This document shows positions 1 through 9,492 of a stretch of 38,300 nucleotides of DNA, one piece after another. The notes beneath the pieces were generated by a model that was not told the DNA's origin, made no database searches, and saw nothing but the letters and a program-made list of their open reading frames with translations. The position numbers were made by a program, and so were the translations under genes. Within the stretch, counting starts at the first letter, position 1. Each line of letters opens with the position of its first letter. Source of the DNA: Steroidobacteraceae bacterium (GTDB taxonomy: Bacteria; Pseudomonadota; Gammaproteobacteria; Steroidobacterales; Steroidobacteraceae); contig JALHTE010000246.1 of assembly GCA_022865595.1 (NCBI GenBank), positions 1 to 38,300 of the forward strand, written 5' to 3'.

Positions 1-1019
1 GGGTTCGCGCCGTTCGGTGTCTCGAAATTGTGCAGCACCGTAAACAGCAGGCTGTTGGGATCGATCGAGAACAGTGTGCCAACGCCATTCTGTCCGCCTG
101 CAGTCGCTACGCCATACAGGAACCCATCCCCGCCGTCGGTCAGGCCGACCAGTGGAGTGGCACCGTCTTCGTTTTCAAATGGACTCTCGGCCGCGATCGC
201 CGTGAACTCGTGCACAACCTCGAATCCCGTGCCGTCCAGGCGGATACGGTAGATCGTGCCGCGGCCAGCAGTCCCGCCGGCAGCCGCCGATCCATAGAGG
301 AAGCTGCCCACCTGCAGCAGGCTGCCGATCGGGTTCGAGCCGCCCACATTCTTCGATACGTTGTCCGTCTCGTCGGACGTGACTTCCCCGAATTCGTGCA
401 GCACGGAGAAGCCGCTGCCGTCCGGGGAAATACTGAAAATGACGCCTGTGCCGTTCGTCCCGCCGGCTCGCGCGGTGCCGTACAGGGTCCCGTCACTTCC
501 CTGGATCAACGGTGCTTCCGGATACACGCCGTCCTCGTTGATCGGGTTGCCGTTGACGTTGAACTCCGTGTACGCAGCGAAGCTGTGCAAGGTCGTATAT
601 ACGCGGCCGTCGTACCCAACGCGGTAAATGGTGCCGGACGTGTTGGGCACCGTGCGCACGCCGAGGCGCGTCGTGCCGTACAGCAAACCGTCACTGCCCT
701 GCAGCAGCCCGGCCTTGGGAAGGTAACCATCATCAACGGTCATCTGGTGAATCGTCGTAACCGAAGAGCCGGTCACCGTGGACCGGTATACGAGCCCGCC
801 GGATACAAAGGTGTTCGTCGCGGAAGTCCCGTACAGGGCGCCGTCCGGTCCCTGCACGATGCCGCCGTTCGGAACCGAACCATTGAATGCGAATACCGTG
901 GAAACCTCGGGCGTGGCCTGCGCGAACGCAGCGGCCGACGCCACGAGCAGCCAGGCCGACAGCACAGCGCGTGAAATACGCAAGAATCTGAACGACTGCA
1001 CTCGGCTCATCGACGACAT
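1..1019 (-). CDS. Exported GloVer-repeat (TIGR03803-type) protein, C-terminus beyond the window
   Basis: The reading frame is open from the start codon to the window edge, so about 339 residues are visible and the end is missing. Residues 1-33 form a signal peptide: a basic start, a hydrophobic stretch (AVLSAWLLVASAAA) and a likely cut after AFA. After it come at least five units built around LYGT or a variant (DGALYGTS, DGLLYGTT, DGTLYGTA, FLYGSA, FLYGVA). Each is followed by a GT(I/L)(Y/F)RI-like strand and a VLHEF-like strand. This is the pattern of the GloVer tandem repeat, thought to fold as a beta-propeller-like surface domain. Family members often end in a sorting anchor, which cannot be seen here. 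ATG 1019 is chosen because GGAG lies about 10 nt upstream; a second in-frame ATG at 1010 is possible. The biochemical role is unknown. Confidence 0.85.
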   Translation of the reverse strand, partial: MSSMSRVQSFRFLRISRAVLSAWLLVASAAAFAQATPEVSTVFAFNGSVPNGGIVQGPDGALYGTSATNTFVSGGLVYRSTVTGSSVTTIHQMTVDDGYLPKAGLLQGSDGLLYGTTRLGVRTVPNTSGTIYRVGYDGRVYTTLHSFAAYTEFNVNGNPINEDGVYPEAPLIQGSDGTLYGTARAGGTNGTGVIFSISPDGSGFSVLHEFGEVTSDETDNVSKNVGGSNPIGSLLQVGSFLYGSAAAGGTAGRGTIYRIRLDGTGFEVVHEFTAIAAESPFENEDGATPLVGLTDGGDGFLYGVATAGGQNGVGTLFSIDPNSLLFTVLHNFETPNGAN

Positions 1020-1131
1020 CGGTTTTGGTCTCCAGGTCCCCCGGCAGGCGTGCCGGGCGGTGGCAAGGCCGTGAATTGTGCCGGATTCCTCCGGCAAGCG
1101 CATGGAAGCCGCGGCCGTACCGGCCAGTGGC

Positions 1132-1137
1132 TAGAAT
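1132..1137 (+). promoter_or_regulatory. Possible -10 box upstream of the ABC-F gene
   Basis: TAGAAT lies 35 nt upstream of the TTG start of the ABC-F gene and resembles a sigma70 -10 box. No convincing -35 box is visible 16-18 nt upstream, so this is a weak call. If real, it rules out the in-frame ATG at 1136 as a start, because that codon lies inside the box. Confidence 0.3.
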
Positions 1138-1171
1138 GCGCCCCGGTCCCGGCATCGACAGGCGCCAAGCG

Positions 1172-3082
<1,911 letters not shown>

Positions 3083-4060
3083 TCAGACCCGGATGACGAC
3101 CTTGCCGCGCGCGCGCCGGGCCTGCAGTGACTCGAATGCCTTGGCGTAGTCATCCATCGGGTGAACCTCGCCGACCACGGGCGATAGTTTTCCGGTCTCG
3201 AACAGGGCCCACAGTTCCTCGACATTCTGTCGCTGCACTTCGGGCTCGCGTTGCGAGAAACTCCCCCAGAAGACCCCGACGATCGAGCAACCCTTGAGCA
3301 GCGGAAGGTTGAGCGGCACCGAGGGAATGCTGCCGGCGGCGAAACCGATCACCAGGTACCGCCCGCCCCAGGCCATGCTGCGCAGCGCCGGTTCCGCAAG
3401 ATCGCCGCCCACCGGGTCGTAGACCACGTCGACGCCGCGGCCGTTGGTGATTTCCTTGATGCGCTGTCGCAGGTCCTCCGTCGTGTAGTTCACGACATGT
3501 TCCGCGCCGAGCGAGCGGGCAAGTTCGAGCTTTTCGTCGCTGCTGGCCGCGGCGATGACAGTCGCCCCCATCTGGCGACCGAGCTCCACCGCGGTGGTGC
3601 CGACGCCGCCCGCAGCGCCGAGCACCAGCAGCGTCTCGCCCGCCGCCAGCCTGGCACGCTGCTTCAGTGCATGCATGGTCGTGAAATAGGTGACGCAGAT
3701 TCCCGCTGCCGATTCGAATGAAAGACCAGCTGGCGCGGGCAGCACCAGCCCGGCCCGCGCCGCTACTTTCTCCGCGATCGCCCTGCCGCAGGCCGCCACC
3801 ACGCGGTCCCCGACTCGAAGGTGCGAGACGCCCTGCCCCACGGCACTCACGATGCCGGACAGTTCGGTGCCGACGACGAATGGCAGGGGTGGCCTGTCCT
3901 GGTACAGCCCCTTGATCGTCAACAAGTCCGGGAAATTCAGGGCCGCTGCCTTTACGTCCAGCAGCACCTCACCAGCGGCTGGCGTGGGTTCCGGCCAGTC
4001 CTGCTCCAGCGTGAGGCCGCCGATCCCGGTCAGTTCCCTGCAGATTACTGCTCGCATCAT
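3083..4060 (-). CDS. NADPH:quinone oxidoreductase-like (zeta-crystallin type) MDR protein
   Basis: A 325-residue member of the medium-chain dehydrogenase/reductase superfamily without catalytic zinc ligands, as in quinone oxidoreductases (QOR/zeta-crystallin). The N-terminal GroES-like domain carries ALNFPDLLTIKG and VVGTELSGIV. The Rossmann domain has LVLGAAGGVGTTAVELGRQMGA, the NADPH-binding AAGGVG turn. Expected reaction: NADPH-dependent reduction of a quinone or an enone/enoyl substrate; the true substrate is unknown. The start has two ATGs in a row with GGAGAA just upstream. It is the last gene of a leftward run with the alpha-hydroxy acid oxidase (45 nt gap) and the Gfo/Idh/MocA gene. 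Its stop is back to back with that of the ABC-F gene on the other strand. Confidence 0.92.
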   Translation of the reverse strand: MMRAVICRELTGIGGLTLEQDWPEPTPAAGEVLLDVKAAALNFPDLLTIKGLYQDRPPLPFVVGTELSGIVSAVGQGVSHLRVGDRVVAACGRAIAEKVAARAGLVLPAPAGLSFESAAGICVTYFTTMHALKQRARLAAGETLLVLGAAGGVGTTAVELGRQMGATVIAAASSDEKLELARSLGAEHVVNYTTEDLRQRIKEITNGRGVDVVYDPVGGDLAEPALRSMAWGGRYLVIGFAAGSIPSVPLNLPLLKGCSIVGVFWGSFSQREPEVQRQNVEELWALFETGKLSPVVGEVHPMDDYAKAFESLQARRARGKVVIRV

Positions 4061-4105
4061 TTCTCCGGTCTGAAAGTCGGCCGACCGCGCCCGCCCGGTG
4101 GCATA

Positions 4106-5275
4106 TCAGGAGTGGATCAGGTGGCGGCCCAGTTCCGGAATCGACCCGCAACCGAGCAGCAGCATCGCGCGGTCCATTTCGGCTCGCAGCAGGTCGAGCG
4201 CATGGCTGGCGCCTGCTTCGCCGCCCGCCGCAAGACCGTACAGCGTTGCACGCCCGATCATGACCGCGTGCGCACCGAGCGCAATAGCCTTGAGCACGTC
4301 GCTGCCACGCCGGAATCCGCCATCCACCATCAGGGTGAGCCGGTCTCCGACTTCAGCAGCAACCGCGGGCAGCAATTCGACGCCGGAGACGGCCCCGTCG
4401 AGCTGCCGTCCGCCGTGGTTGGAAAGCACGATGCCATCGACGCCGGCCTCGACCGAACGCTGCGCGTCCGCGACGCACAGCAACCCCTTCACCACCAGCT
4501 TGCCGGGCCAGCGCTTGCGAACGCGTTCGACATCGTGCCAGGACAGTCGCGAGTTGATCTGCGAGAAACTGTACTTGGCGCCGATCAGGGCCGAGTACTG
4601 GCCGGGCGGAAGGAATTCGACCAGGTTTTCGAAGGTAGGCGCACCGGACGGCAGCATGACCTGGGAGAGCCAGCGGGGGTGGCACAGCACATCGAGCTTG
4701 CTGGCCAGGCTGAGCTGCATCGGTGAGCGGTAATTGCGCTGGTCCCACTCGCGCGAGCCGAGCACCGGCGCGTCGGCGGTGATCACCAGCTCCTCGCAAC
4801 CCGCCTCGGCCACTCGATCGATCAGGCGATCGACCACGCTCTGGTCCTTGTATGCGTAGAGCTGGTACCAGAGGTTGCCCTGCACCGCCGCCGCAAGCCG
4901 ACCGACCGCGCAATTCGATGCCGTGCTCAGCGTGAAGGGTATTCCGGCCGCGGCCGCCGCTTTCGCGAGCGCGATGTCGCCCTGCGGCCACAGAAGCCCG
5001 TTGAAACCGGTCGGTGCGACGACCACCGGCATGTTGACCGGACGGCCGAAGATCTGCGTGCCGAGGTCGGGCGGCCCCGCGCCAACCAGCGCCCGGGGAA
5101 GCCAGGCGATCCGTTCGAACACGTCGCGATTGCGCCGCAGCGTCGATTCGTCCTCGGCGCCACCCTCGACGTATTCGAAGCTGAAGTTCGGAAGCCTGCG
5201 ACGGGCCATGCGCCGCAGGTCTTCGATCGTGATGGCGCGGCGGAAGTCGCGCCCCGTGTAGTGGCCGCGCTTCAC
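4106..5275 (-). CDS. FMN-dependent alpha-hydroxy acid oxidase/dehydrogenase
   Basis: A 389-residue TIM-barrel flavoenzyme of the glycolate oxidase / L-lactate dehydrogenase (LldD) / mandelate dehydrogenase family, which oxidises L-2-hydroxy acids to 2-oxo acids. The active-site set is visible: Tyr in FEYVEGGAEDE near residue 34, Tyr in WYQLYAYKD, Lys in KLVVKGLL, and His and Arg in SNHGGRQLDG. The flavin-phosphate segment is LMVDGGFRRGSD followed by AVMIGR. No signal peptide or membrane-anchor insert is evident, so a soluble enzyme is likely. The start is GTG, in a GTGA overlap of 4 nt with the stop of the upstream Gfo/Idh/MocA gene, which implies translational coupling. The substrate cannot be told from the motifs alone. 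Confidence 0.93.
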   Translation of the reverse strand: MKRGHYTGRDFRRAITIEDLRRMARRRLPNFSFEYVEGGAEDESTLRRNRDVFERIAWLPRALVGAGPPDLGTQIFGRPVNMPVVVAPTGFNGLLWPQGDIALAKAAAAAGIPFTLSTASNCAVGRLAAAVQGNLWYQLYAYKDQSVVDRLIDRVAEAGCEELVITADAPVLGSREWDQRNYRSPMQLSLASKLDVLCHPRWLSQVMLPSGAPTFENLVEFLPPGQYSALIGAKYSFSQINSRLSWHDVERVRKRWPGKLVVKGLLCVADAQRSVEAGVDGIVLSNHGGRQLDGAVSGVELLPAVAAEVGDRLTLMVDGGFRRGSDVLKAIALGAHAVMIGRATLYGLAAGGEAGASHALDLLRAEMDRAMLLLGCGSIPELGRHLIHS

Positions 5276-6222
5276 GGCTCGACTGCCCCACCTTGTACGA
5301 GCTCGGTTATCCGGAGCGCAGTCTCGAGCGCCCGAAGCCCGTCCTCGCCGGTCACGACCGGTGGGCGTTCACCGCAGACCGTCTCGAGAAATGCCTCGAT
5401 CTCGAGCCTGAGCGCGTCGCCCTGCTCATAGCTTCGCTCCTCGATCGACACCTGCCCAAGCGTCGCACCCGACCCCTCCGGCGGCTTGCGCACGATGGTG
5501 AGCACCTTCTGCTGAAGGTCGATCGACACGTACGCGTCGTCCTGGAAGAGCCGAAGCTTGCGCTCCATCTTCATGCTGATGCGGCTGGCCGTGGTGTTTG
5601 CGACGCAACCGTTTGCGTAGCGTATACGCGCGTTCGCGATGTCCAGACCCGAGGAAAAGACGGACGTTCCGACGGCGTCGATTGAGACGATCGGCGCGCG
5701 CACCAGGCTCTGGATCAGGTCAATGTCGTGGATCATCAGGTCCAGCACGACGTTGACGTCGGTCCCGCGCTCCTTGAAAGGCGCCAGGCGGTGCGACTCA
5801 ACGAACCGCGGGGTGCCAAGCGTCCCCTCCAGCGCGCGGATCGCGGGATTGAATCGCTCGAGGTGCCCGACCTGCAGGATTCGACTCCGGCTCGCGGCAA
5901 CCTCGACCAGCGCCCTCGCCTCCTCCAGTGTCTCGGTGATCGGCTTCTCGACCAGTACATGGACGCCGCGCTCCAGGCACTCGCGAGCGATGTCGTAGTG
6001 AGCCGGGGTCGGAGTCGCGATGCTGACGGCATCCACCTCGCCCAGGATCTCGCGGAAATCCCCGACCGCCCGGCAACCAACCTCGGCCGCGACGCGCTCG
6101 CGGACCTCGGGATCGGCATCGACCACCGCGACCAGGCGGGATCGCGGCAGCGTGGCGTATTTCTGGGCGTGGAAACGGCCCAGGTAACCGACGCCGATAA
6201 CGGCCGTGCGTACTGTCTGCAT
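5272..6222 (-). CDS. Gfo/Idh/MocA family NAD(P)-dependent oxidoreductase
   Basis: A 316-residue sugar-dehydrogenase-like protein. The N-terminal Rossmann fold starts with VIGVGYLGRFHA, and the family's EKP motif appears as LVEKPITET around residue 95. The C-terminal half contains DLMIHDIDLIQSLV, with the expected catalytic-type HD pair. The segment VGHLERFNPAI resembles Gfo/Idh/MocA enzymes acting on UDP-GlcNAc (GnnA-like). No partner aminotransferase (gnnB) or lpx gene lies nearby, so that assignment is tentative. GAGGAAG sits about 9 nt before ATG 6222, a good ribosome site. It is the first gene of the leftward oxidoreductase run and overlaps the next gene by 4 nt. Confidence 0.9.
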   Translation of the reverse strand: MQTVRTAVIGVGYLGRFHAQKYATLPRSRLVAVVDADPEVRERVAAEVGCRAVGDFREILGEVDAVSIATPTPAHYDIARECLERGVHVLVEKPITETLEEARALVEVAASRSRILQVGHLERFNPAIRALEGTLGTPRFVESHRLAPFKERGTDVNVVLDLMIHDIDLIQSLVRAPIVSIDAVGTSVFSSGLDIANARIRYANGCVANTTASRISMKMERKLRLFQDDAYVSIDLQQKVLTIVRKPPEGSGATLGQVSIEERSYEQGDALRLEIEAFLETVCGERPPVVTGEDGLRALETALRITELVQGGAVEP

Positions 6223-6295
6223 GCTCGCTAACTTCCTCAGCCTGCCATTCAGCCTGCTATTGCGGATCCGGCGATGTGGACGCAGGATGCCGCAG

Positions 6296-6586
6296 ATGAA
6301 GTCCAGACACCATATCCTGTGGGTGCTTGCGGCCCTCGTCTTCGGCGCCGCAATCCTGCCGCTCCTTGTCTACGAAACAGGTGTCAGGACGCTGGGCCCC
6401 TACAGCGGTGGCGGTCCAGGCGCGTTCTACGGCGCATTTGCCGCCGATCTCGCGCAACTGCGGCCGGCAGCCCTTGCGTTGCTGCTCGGTCCTGCGGCGC
6501 TGGTCGCCGTGTGGCGCCTGCTGGTGGCGTATGCCTGGGCGGACGATGGGCGGACCACCGACACGGCGGAGGCAGGCCATGGGTAA
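6296..6586 (+). CDS. Small unknown membrane protein, two predicted transmembrane helices
   Basis: A 96-residue protein with two hydrophobic helices: HILWVLAALVFGAAILPLLV near the N-terminus and ALALLLGPAALVAVWRLLVA near the C-terminus. The loop between them is glycine-rich (GVRTLGPYSGGGPGAFYG). I do not recognise a named family. ATG 6296 is chosen because AGGA lies about 8 nt upstream; ATG 6287 would add three residues. The gene overlaps the following small gene by 8 nt, and that overlap suggests the two are made together. It is divergent from the Gfo/Idh/MocA gene, with starts about 70 nt apart. Confidence 0.7.
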   Translation: MKSRHHILWVLAALVFGAAILPLLVYETGVRTLGPYSGGGPGAFYGAFAADLAQLRPAALALLLGPAALVAVWRLLVAYAWADDGRTTDTAEAGHG

Positions 6587-6806
6587 CCTGCGGGCGTGGT
6601 GGCAGAAGCTGATGGGCAAGAGTGCTGAGGTGCCGGCGCCGCCCAGTCCGGCGCCGAGAAGCGCGCCCGAGTCCGGGGGCCTCGAGTTGGCCGACGAGCC
6701 GGACCGAACGGAGCACGGGCGCGTCGGCACCGCTGGATTCGACCCGTACACGAGCGACGCCGGTTATGCAAAACCGCACTCCTGGGAGCGGGTGGACCAC
6801 GACTGA
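6579..6806 (+). CDS. Small unknown soluble protein
   Basis: A 75-residue, mostly polar protein. It has a short amphipathic start (GNLRAWWQKLMGKS), a proline-rich middle (PAPPSPAPRSAP) and a C-terminus rich in aromatic and charged residues (GFDPYTSDAGYAKPHSWERV) that looks the most likely to be conserved. GGAGG lies 6 nt before ATG 6579, and the start lies inside the end of the upstream membrane-protein gene. No domain is recognised. The strong ribosome site and the overlap are the main reasons to call it a gene. It may act with its membrane-protein partner, but that is inference. Confidence 0.65.
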   Translation: MGNLRAWWQKLMGKSAEVPAPPSPAPRSAPESGGLELADEPDRTEHGRVGTAGFDPYTSDAGYAKPHSWERVDHD

Positions 6807-6866
6807 TTGTCGCCAGCGAGGGACACTTGGTCCCGAATGCGGTGGTCGAGGGCCTGTGTCGGTCGC

Positions 6867-7160
6867 TCAACGCCTGGTAAACCAGTAGAGTGCAGCCAGC
6901 GCTGAAAGCGCGCCCCACATCGCCAGTTGTGCCCATCGCCGCCAGGGACGCTCCCGAGCCTGCCCGATGAAACTGACGGCGGCGAGAGTTGTCAAACCGG
7001 AGAACAGCACCAGATAAAGGGCCAGCAAGGGCAATTCCGCGCGAAAGCGGGGAAATTCCCCGGAAAGCACCAGGAACACGACCAGGGTCGCGCCGAGCCC
7101 GAAAGTGGTGGCGGCAGACGACCCGAGGACGATGCCGGTGAGTACTGTGAGTGGTCGCAC
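6867..7160 (-). CDS. Small integral membrane protein, three predicted helices
   Basis: A 97-residue hydrophobic protein with about three transmembrane helices: LTVLTGIVLGSSAATTFGLG merging into ATLVVFLVLSG, then LALYLVLFSGLTTLAAVSFI, then LAMWGALSALAALYWF. It ends in a basic tail (TRR). The start is GTG 7160 with no strong ribosome site upstream. I do not recognise a named family or function. It diverges from prc, and its stop faces that of the 75-residue gene across 60 nt. Confidence 0.7.
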   Translation of the reverse strand: MRPLTVLTGIVLGSSAATTFGLGATLVVFLVLSGEFPRFRAELPLLALYLVLFSGLTTLAAVSFIGQARERPWRRWAQLAMWGALSALAALYWFTRR

Positions 7161-7190
7161 GGATATTGGAGCCGCATGACGCGGCAGCCC

Positions 7191-7219
7191 TTGAGTCGCG
7201 GCCGCCGTGTCTCTAGCCT
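7191..7219 (+). promoter_or_regulatory. Sigma70-type promoter for prc
   Basis: TTGAGT (7191-7196) and TAGCCT (7214-7219) are separated by 17 nt and lie in the gap between two divergent genes. The predicted start of transcription is about 7226, leaving a leader of about 26 nt before GTG 7252. An in-frame GTG at 7207 lies between the two boxes and so is unlikely to be translated from this promoter. Confidence 0.55.
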
Positions 7220-7251
7220 ATTTCATCAAGAAATCGTGTCGAGGTCAGGAA

Positions 7252-9381
7252 GTGTATCAGGCAGGTGATCGGGAAGAGACGTCGAGCCGCAAGCGTCGGG
7301 GGCGCCGCAGCGCCACGGCATTCGCGGCCGCAATGGTCGCAGCCTGCATGCTGCTGCTCGGCACGGCATATACGCCCTCGGCTGCGACCGGTGCCGGCCT
7401 CGCTCCAACCGATCGCGAGGCCAGGGTGTCCCGGCTGGTCGGCAGCGTCTTCGAACGCTCCCACTACCGACAGGCGCCGATCAACGACCCTGTCTCGTCG
7501 CTGATACTCGACCGGTACGTCGAGTCACTGGACGGCAATCGGAGTTACTTCCTGGCCAGTGACATTGCGGAATTCGAGCGCTATCGCTACAGGCTGGACG
7601 ACGCAATCACGCAGGGCCGGCTTGATCCCGCGTTCGCCATATTCAACCGGTTCCAGCAACGCAACCGGGAGCGCATGAACTACGCGCTCGAGGTCCTGGA
7701 GACCGAACCCGACTTCACGATCGATGAGTCGTTCGAGTTCGACCGCGAGCACGCCCCCTGGGCAGCGACCACAGCCGAACTTGACGACTTGTGGCGCAAG
7801 CGCGTCAAGAACGACGCCCTGTCGCTGATGCTCACCGACAAGACCTGGCCGGAGGCTCACGACATCCTGCAGAAGCGCTACGAGCGCGCAGCCAAGCGCA
7901 GCGAGCAGGTCACTTCGGACGACGTATTCGAGAACTTCATGAACTCGTTCGCGAGCGTCTTTGACCCTCACTCAAACTACTTCTCGCCGCGAAATTCCGA
8001 GGAATACCGTATCCAGATGAGCCTGTCCTACGAGGGCATTGGCGCGTCGCTGCAGGTGGTCGACGACTACGTCACGATCATGGACGTCCTGCCGGGAGGA
8101 TCCGCGCAGCAGAGCAACGAACTCAAGGCCACGGACCGCATCCTGGCGGTTGGCCAGGGCAAGGACGGGGAACTCGTGGATGTCGTGGGCTGGCGGCTCG
8201 ACGACGTCGTGGACCTGATCCGTGGCCCTGGTGGCTCGTTCGTGCGGCTCCAGATCCAGTCGGGCAACGCCGCGCCGGGAACTGCCGAACGCGTGGTCAC
8301 CCTGCCCCGCAAGAAGATCACACTCGAGGCCCAGGCGGCGAAAAAGGAACTTCGAAAGGTAACGCGTGGCGACAAGGAGCTCAGGATCGGCGTCATCGAC
8401 GTACCTTCGTTCTACCAGGACTTCGACGCCCGCACCGCCGGCGACGACGACTATCGCAGCACGACCCGGGACGTGCGCAGGCTGATCGAGGAGTTCCAGG
8501 CCGAAGGCGGCATCGACGGCCTGGTGCTGGACCTGCGGCAGAACGGCGGCGGCCACCTCTCGGAGGCCATCGGCCTCGTGAACCTTTTCGTTCCCAAGGG
8601 ACCGGTGGTGCAGCTGCGTGAATCCGGCGGCAAGGTCGAGGTCCTCGAATCGGACTCCCAGGGAGTCGCCTACTCCGGGCCCCTCACGATCCTGGTGGAT
8701 CGGTTCAGCGCCTCGGCGTCGGAGATCTTCGCGGCAGCCATGCAGGACTATGGCCGCGGCATCATCATCGGCCAGGAGACATACGGAAAAGGCTCGGTAC
8801 AGAACCTCTACCCGCTCGACCGCTTTGCGCTGGGGCAGGACCCGGGCTACGGCCAGCTCACCGTGACTATCGGCATGTACTACCGGGTGACGGGCGAAAG
8901 CACCCAGAACCGGGGCGTGCAGCCGGACATTGCGCTGCCCTCCGCAATCAGCATCGAAGAGGTTGGTGAAAGCTCGCGCGAGGGGGCTTTGCCGTGGAAC
9001 CGGATTCGCTCCGCGACGTTCAAGCCCGAAGGCTCAGTGACTCCAGTACTCGGCGAGCTGCAGCGCGATCACGATGCGCGCGTAGCGAACGACCCGGACT
9101 TCCGTTTTGCCGAGGGTGAAATTGCCGCCATCGACGCGATGCGCAAGGAAAAGAGTGTTTCGCTCAATCTCAAGGAGCGGCAGGCGGAGCGGGAACGGCT
9201 GACCCAGGAGCGCCTTTCGCGCGAGAACGAGCGCCGGAAAGCCCTGGGCGAGGCGCCGCTCAAGACCGTCGACGAGATAAAAGACCTGCCCGACGCGATG
9301 CTGGCCGAAGCCGCCCAGATCACCGCCGATTACGTCGAGCTCGAGCCAACTTACCTGGCCAAGACCGCGACTGGCGGTTGA
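7252..9381 (+). CDS. prc: Periplasmic carboxy-terminal (tail-specific) protease Prc
   Basis: About 709 residues, family S41, the length class of E. coli Prc/Tsp (682). Prc degrades periplasmic proteins by their C-termini and trims cell-wall and lipoprotein-linked targets. A basic start (RKRRGRR) and a hydrophobic segment (AFAAAMVAACMLLLGTA) indicate export. An N-terminal helical domain runs to about residue 260, followed by a PDZ domain (GIGASLQVVDDYVTIMDVLPGG). The catalytic domain has the Ser/Lys dyad in DRFSASASEIF (middle Ser, about residue 488) and TYGKGSVQN (Lys about 513), spaced 25 apart as in E. coli. A long charged coiled region follows. GTG 7252 is preferred because GAGG lies 7 nt upstream; GTG 7207 would overlap the promoter boxes. 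Confidence 0.93.
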   Translation: MYQAGDREETSSRKRRGRRSATAFAAAMVAACMLLLGTAYTPSAATGAGLAPTDREARVSRLVGSVFERSHYRQAPINDPVSSLILDRYVESLDGNRSYFLASDIAEFERYRYRLDDAITQGRLDPAFAIFNRFQQRNRERMNYALEVLETEPDFTIDESFEFDREHAPWAATTAELDDLWRKRVKNDALSLMLTDKTWPEAHDILQKRYERAAKRSEQVTSDDVFENFMNSFASVFDPHSNYFSPRNSEEYRIQMSLSYEGIGASLQVVDDYVTIMDVLPGGSAQQSNELKATDRILAVGQGKDGELVDVVGWRLDDVVDLIRGPGGSFVRLQIQSGNAAPGTAERVVTLPRKKITLEAQAAKKELRKVTRGDKELRIGVIDVPSFYQDFDARTAGDDDYRSTTRDVRRLIEEFQAEGGIDGLVLDLRQNGGGHLSEAIGLVNLFVPKGPVVQLRESGGKVEVLESDSQGVAYSGPLTILVDRFSASASEIFAAAMQDYGRGIIIGQETYGKGSVQNLYPLDRFALGQDPGYGQLTVTIGMYYRVTGESTQNRGVQPDIALPSAISIEEVGESSREGALPWNRIRSATFKPEGSVTPVLGELQRDHDARVANDPDFRFAEGEIAAIDAMRKEKSVSLNLKERQAERERLTQERLSRENERRKALGEAPLKTVDEIKDLPDAMLAEAAQITADYVELEPTYLAKTATGG

Positions 9382-9420
9382 CGGTGGCCGTGGGTCCCGC
9401 GCGGAGCGCGGCTGAAAGTG

Positions 9421-9442
9421 GTGTTGTACTTGACTACAACAC
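9421..9442. promoter_or_regulatory. Perfect inverted repeat, likely repressor operator of the RND operon
   Basis: GTGTTGTA (9421-9428) and TACAACAC (9435-9442) are perfect 8-bp arms around a 6-nt centre (CTTGAC). The repeat covers the -35 box of the efflux promoter, the classic position for a repressor site. Symmetric sites of this size suit TetR-family dimers, which commonly control RND pumps. No regulator gene lies next to the operon, so the protein that binds is unknown. Confidence 0.65.
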
Positions 9443-9458
9443 TATAGACCCCTAGGAT
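9430..9458 (+). promoter_or_regulatory. Sigma70 promoter of the RND efflux operon
   Basis: TTGACT (9430-9435) and TAGGAT (9453-9458) with an ideal 17-nt spacer. Transcription is predicted to start near 9465, about 28 nt before GTG 9493. The -35 box lies inside the inverted repeat 9421-9442. Confidence 0.65.
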
Positions 9459-9492
9459 CCCCGGCATTCTGACCGACCCCAGGGGCTCTCCC

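Noticed and set aside
30-974. Long plus-strand frame of 314 codons
   Set aside because: It is the antisense shadow of the GloVer gene; its product is Arg/Ala-rich with no domain, while the minus strand gives a signal peptide and clear repeats.
9397-9411. Hairpin CCGCGC-GGA-GCGCGG after prc as a terminator
   Set aside because: Only six base pairs and no T-run follows; such short GC hairpins are expected by chance in this DNA.
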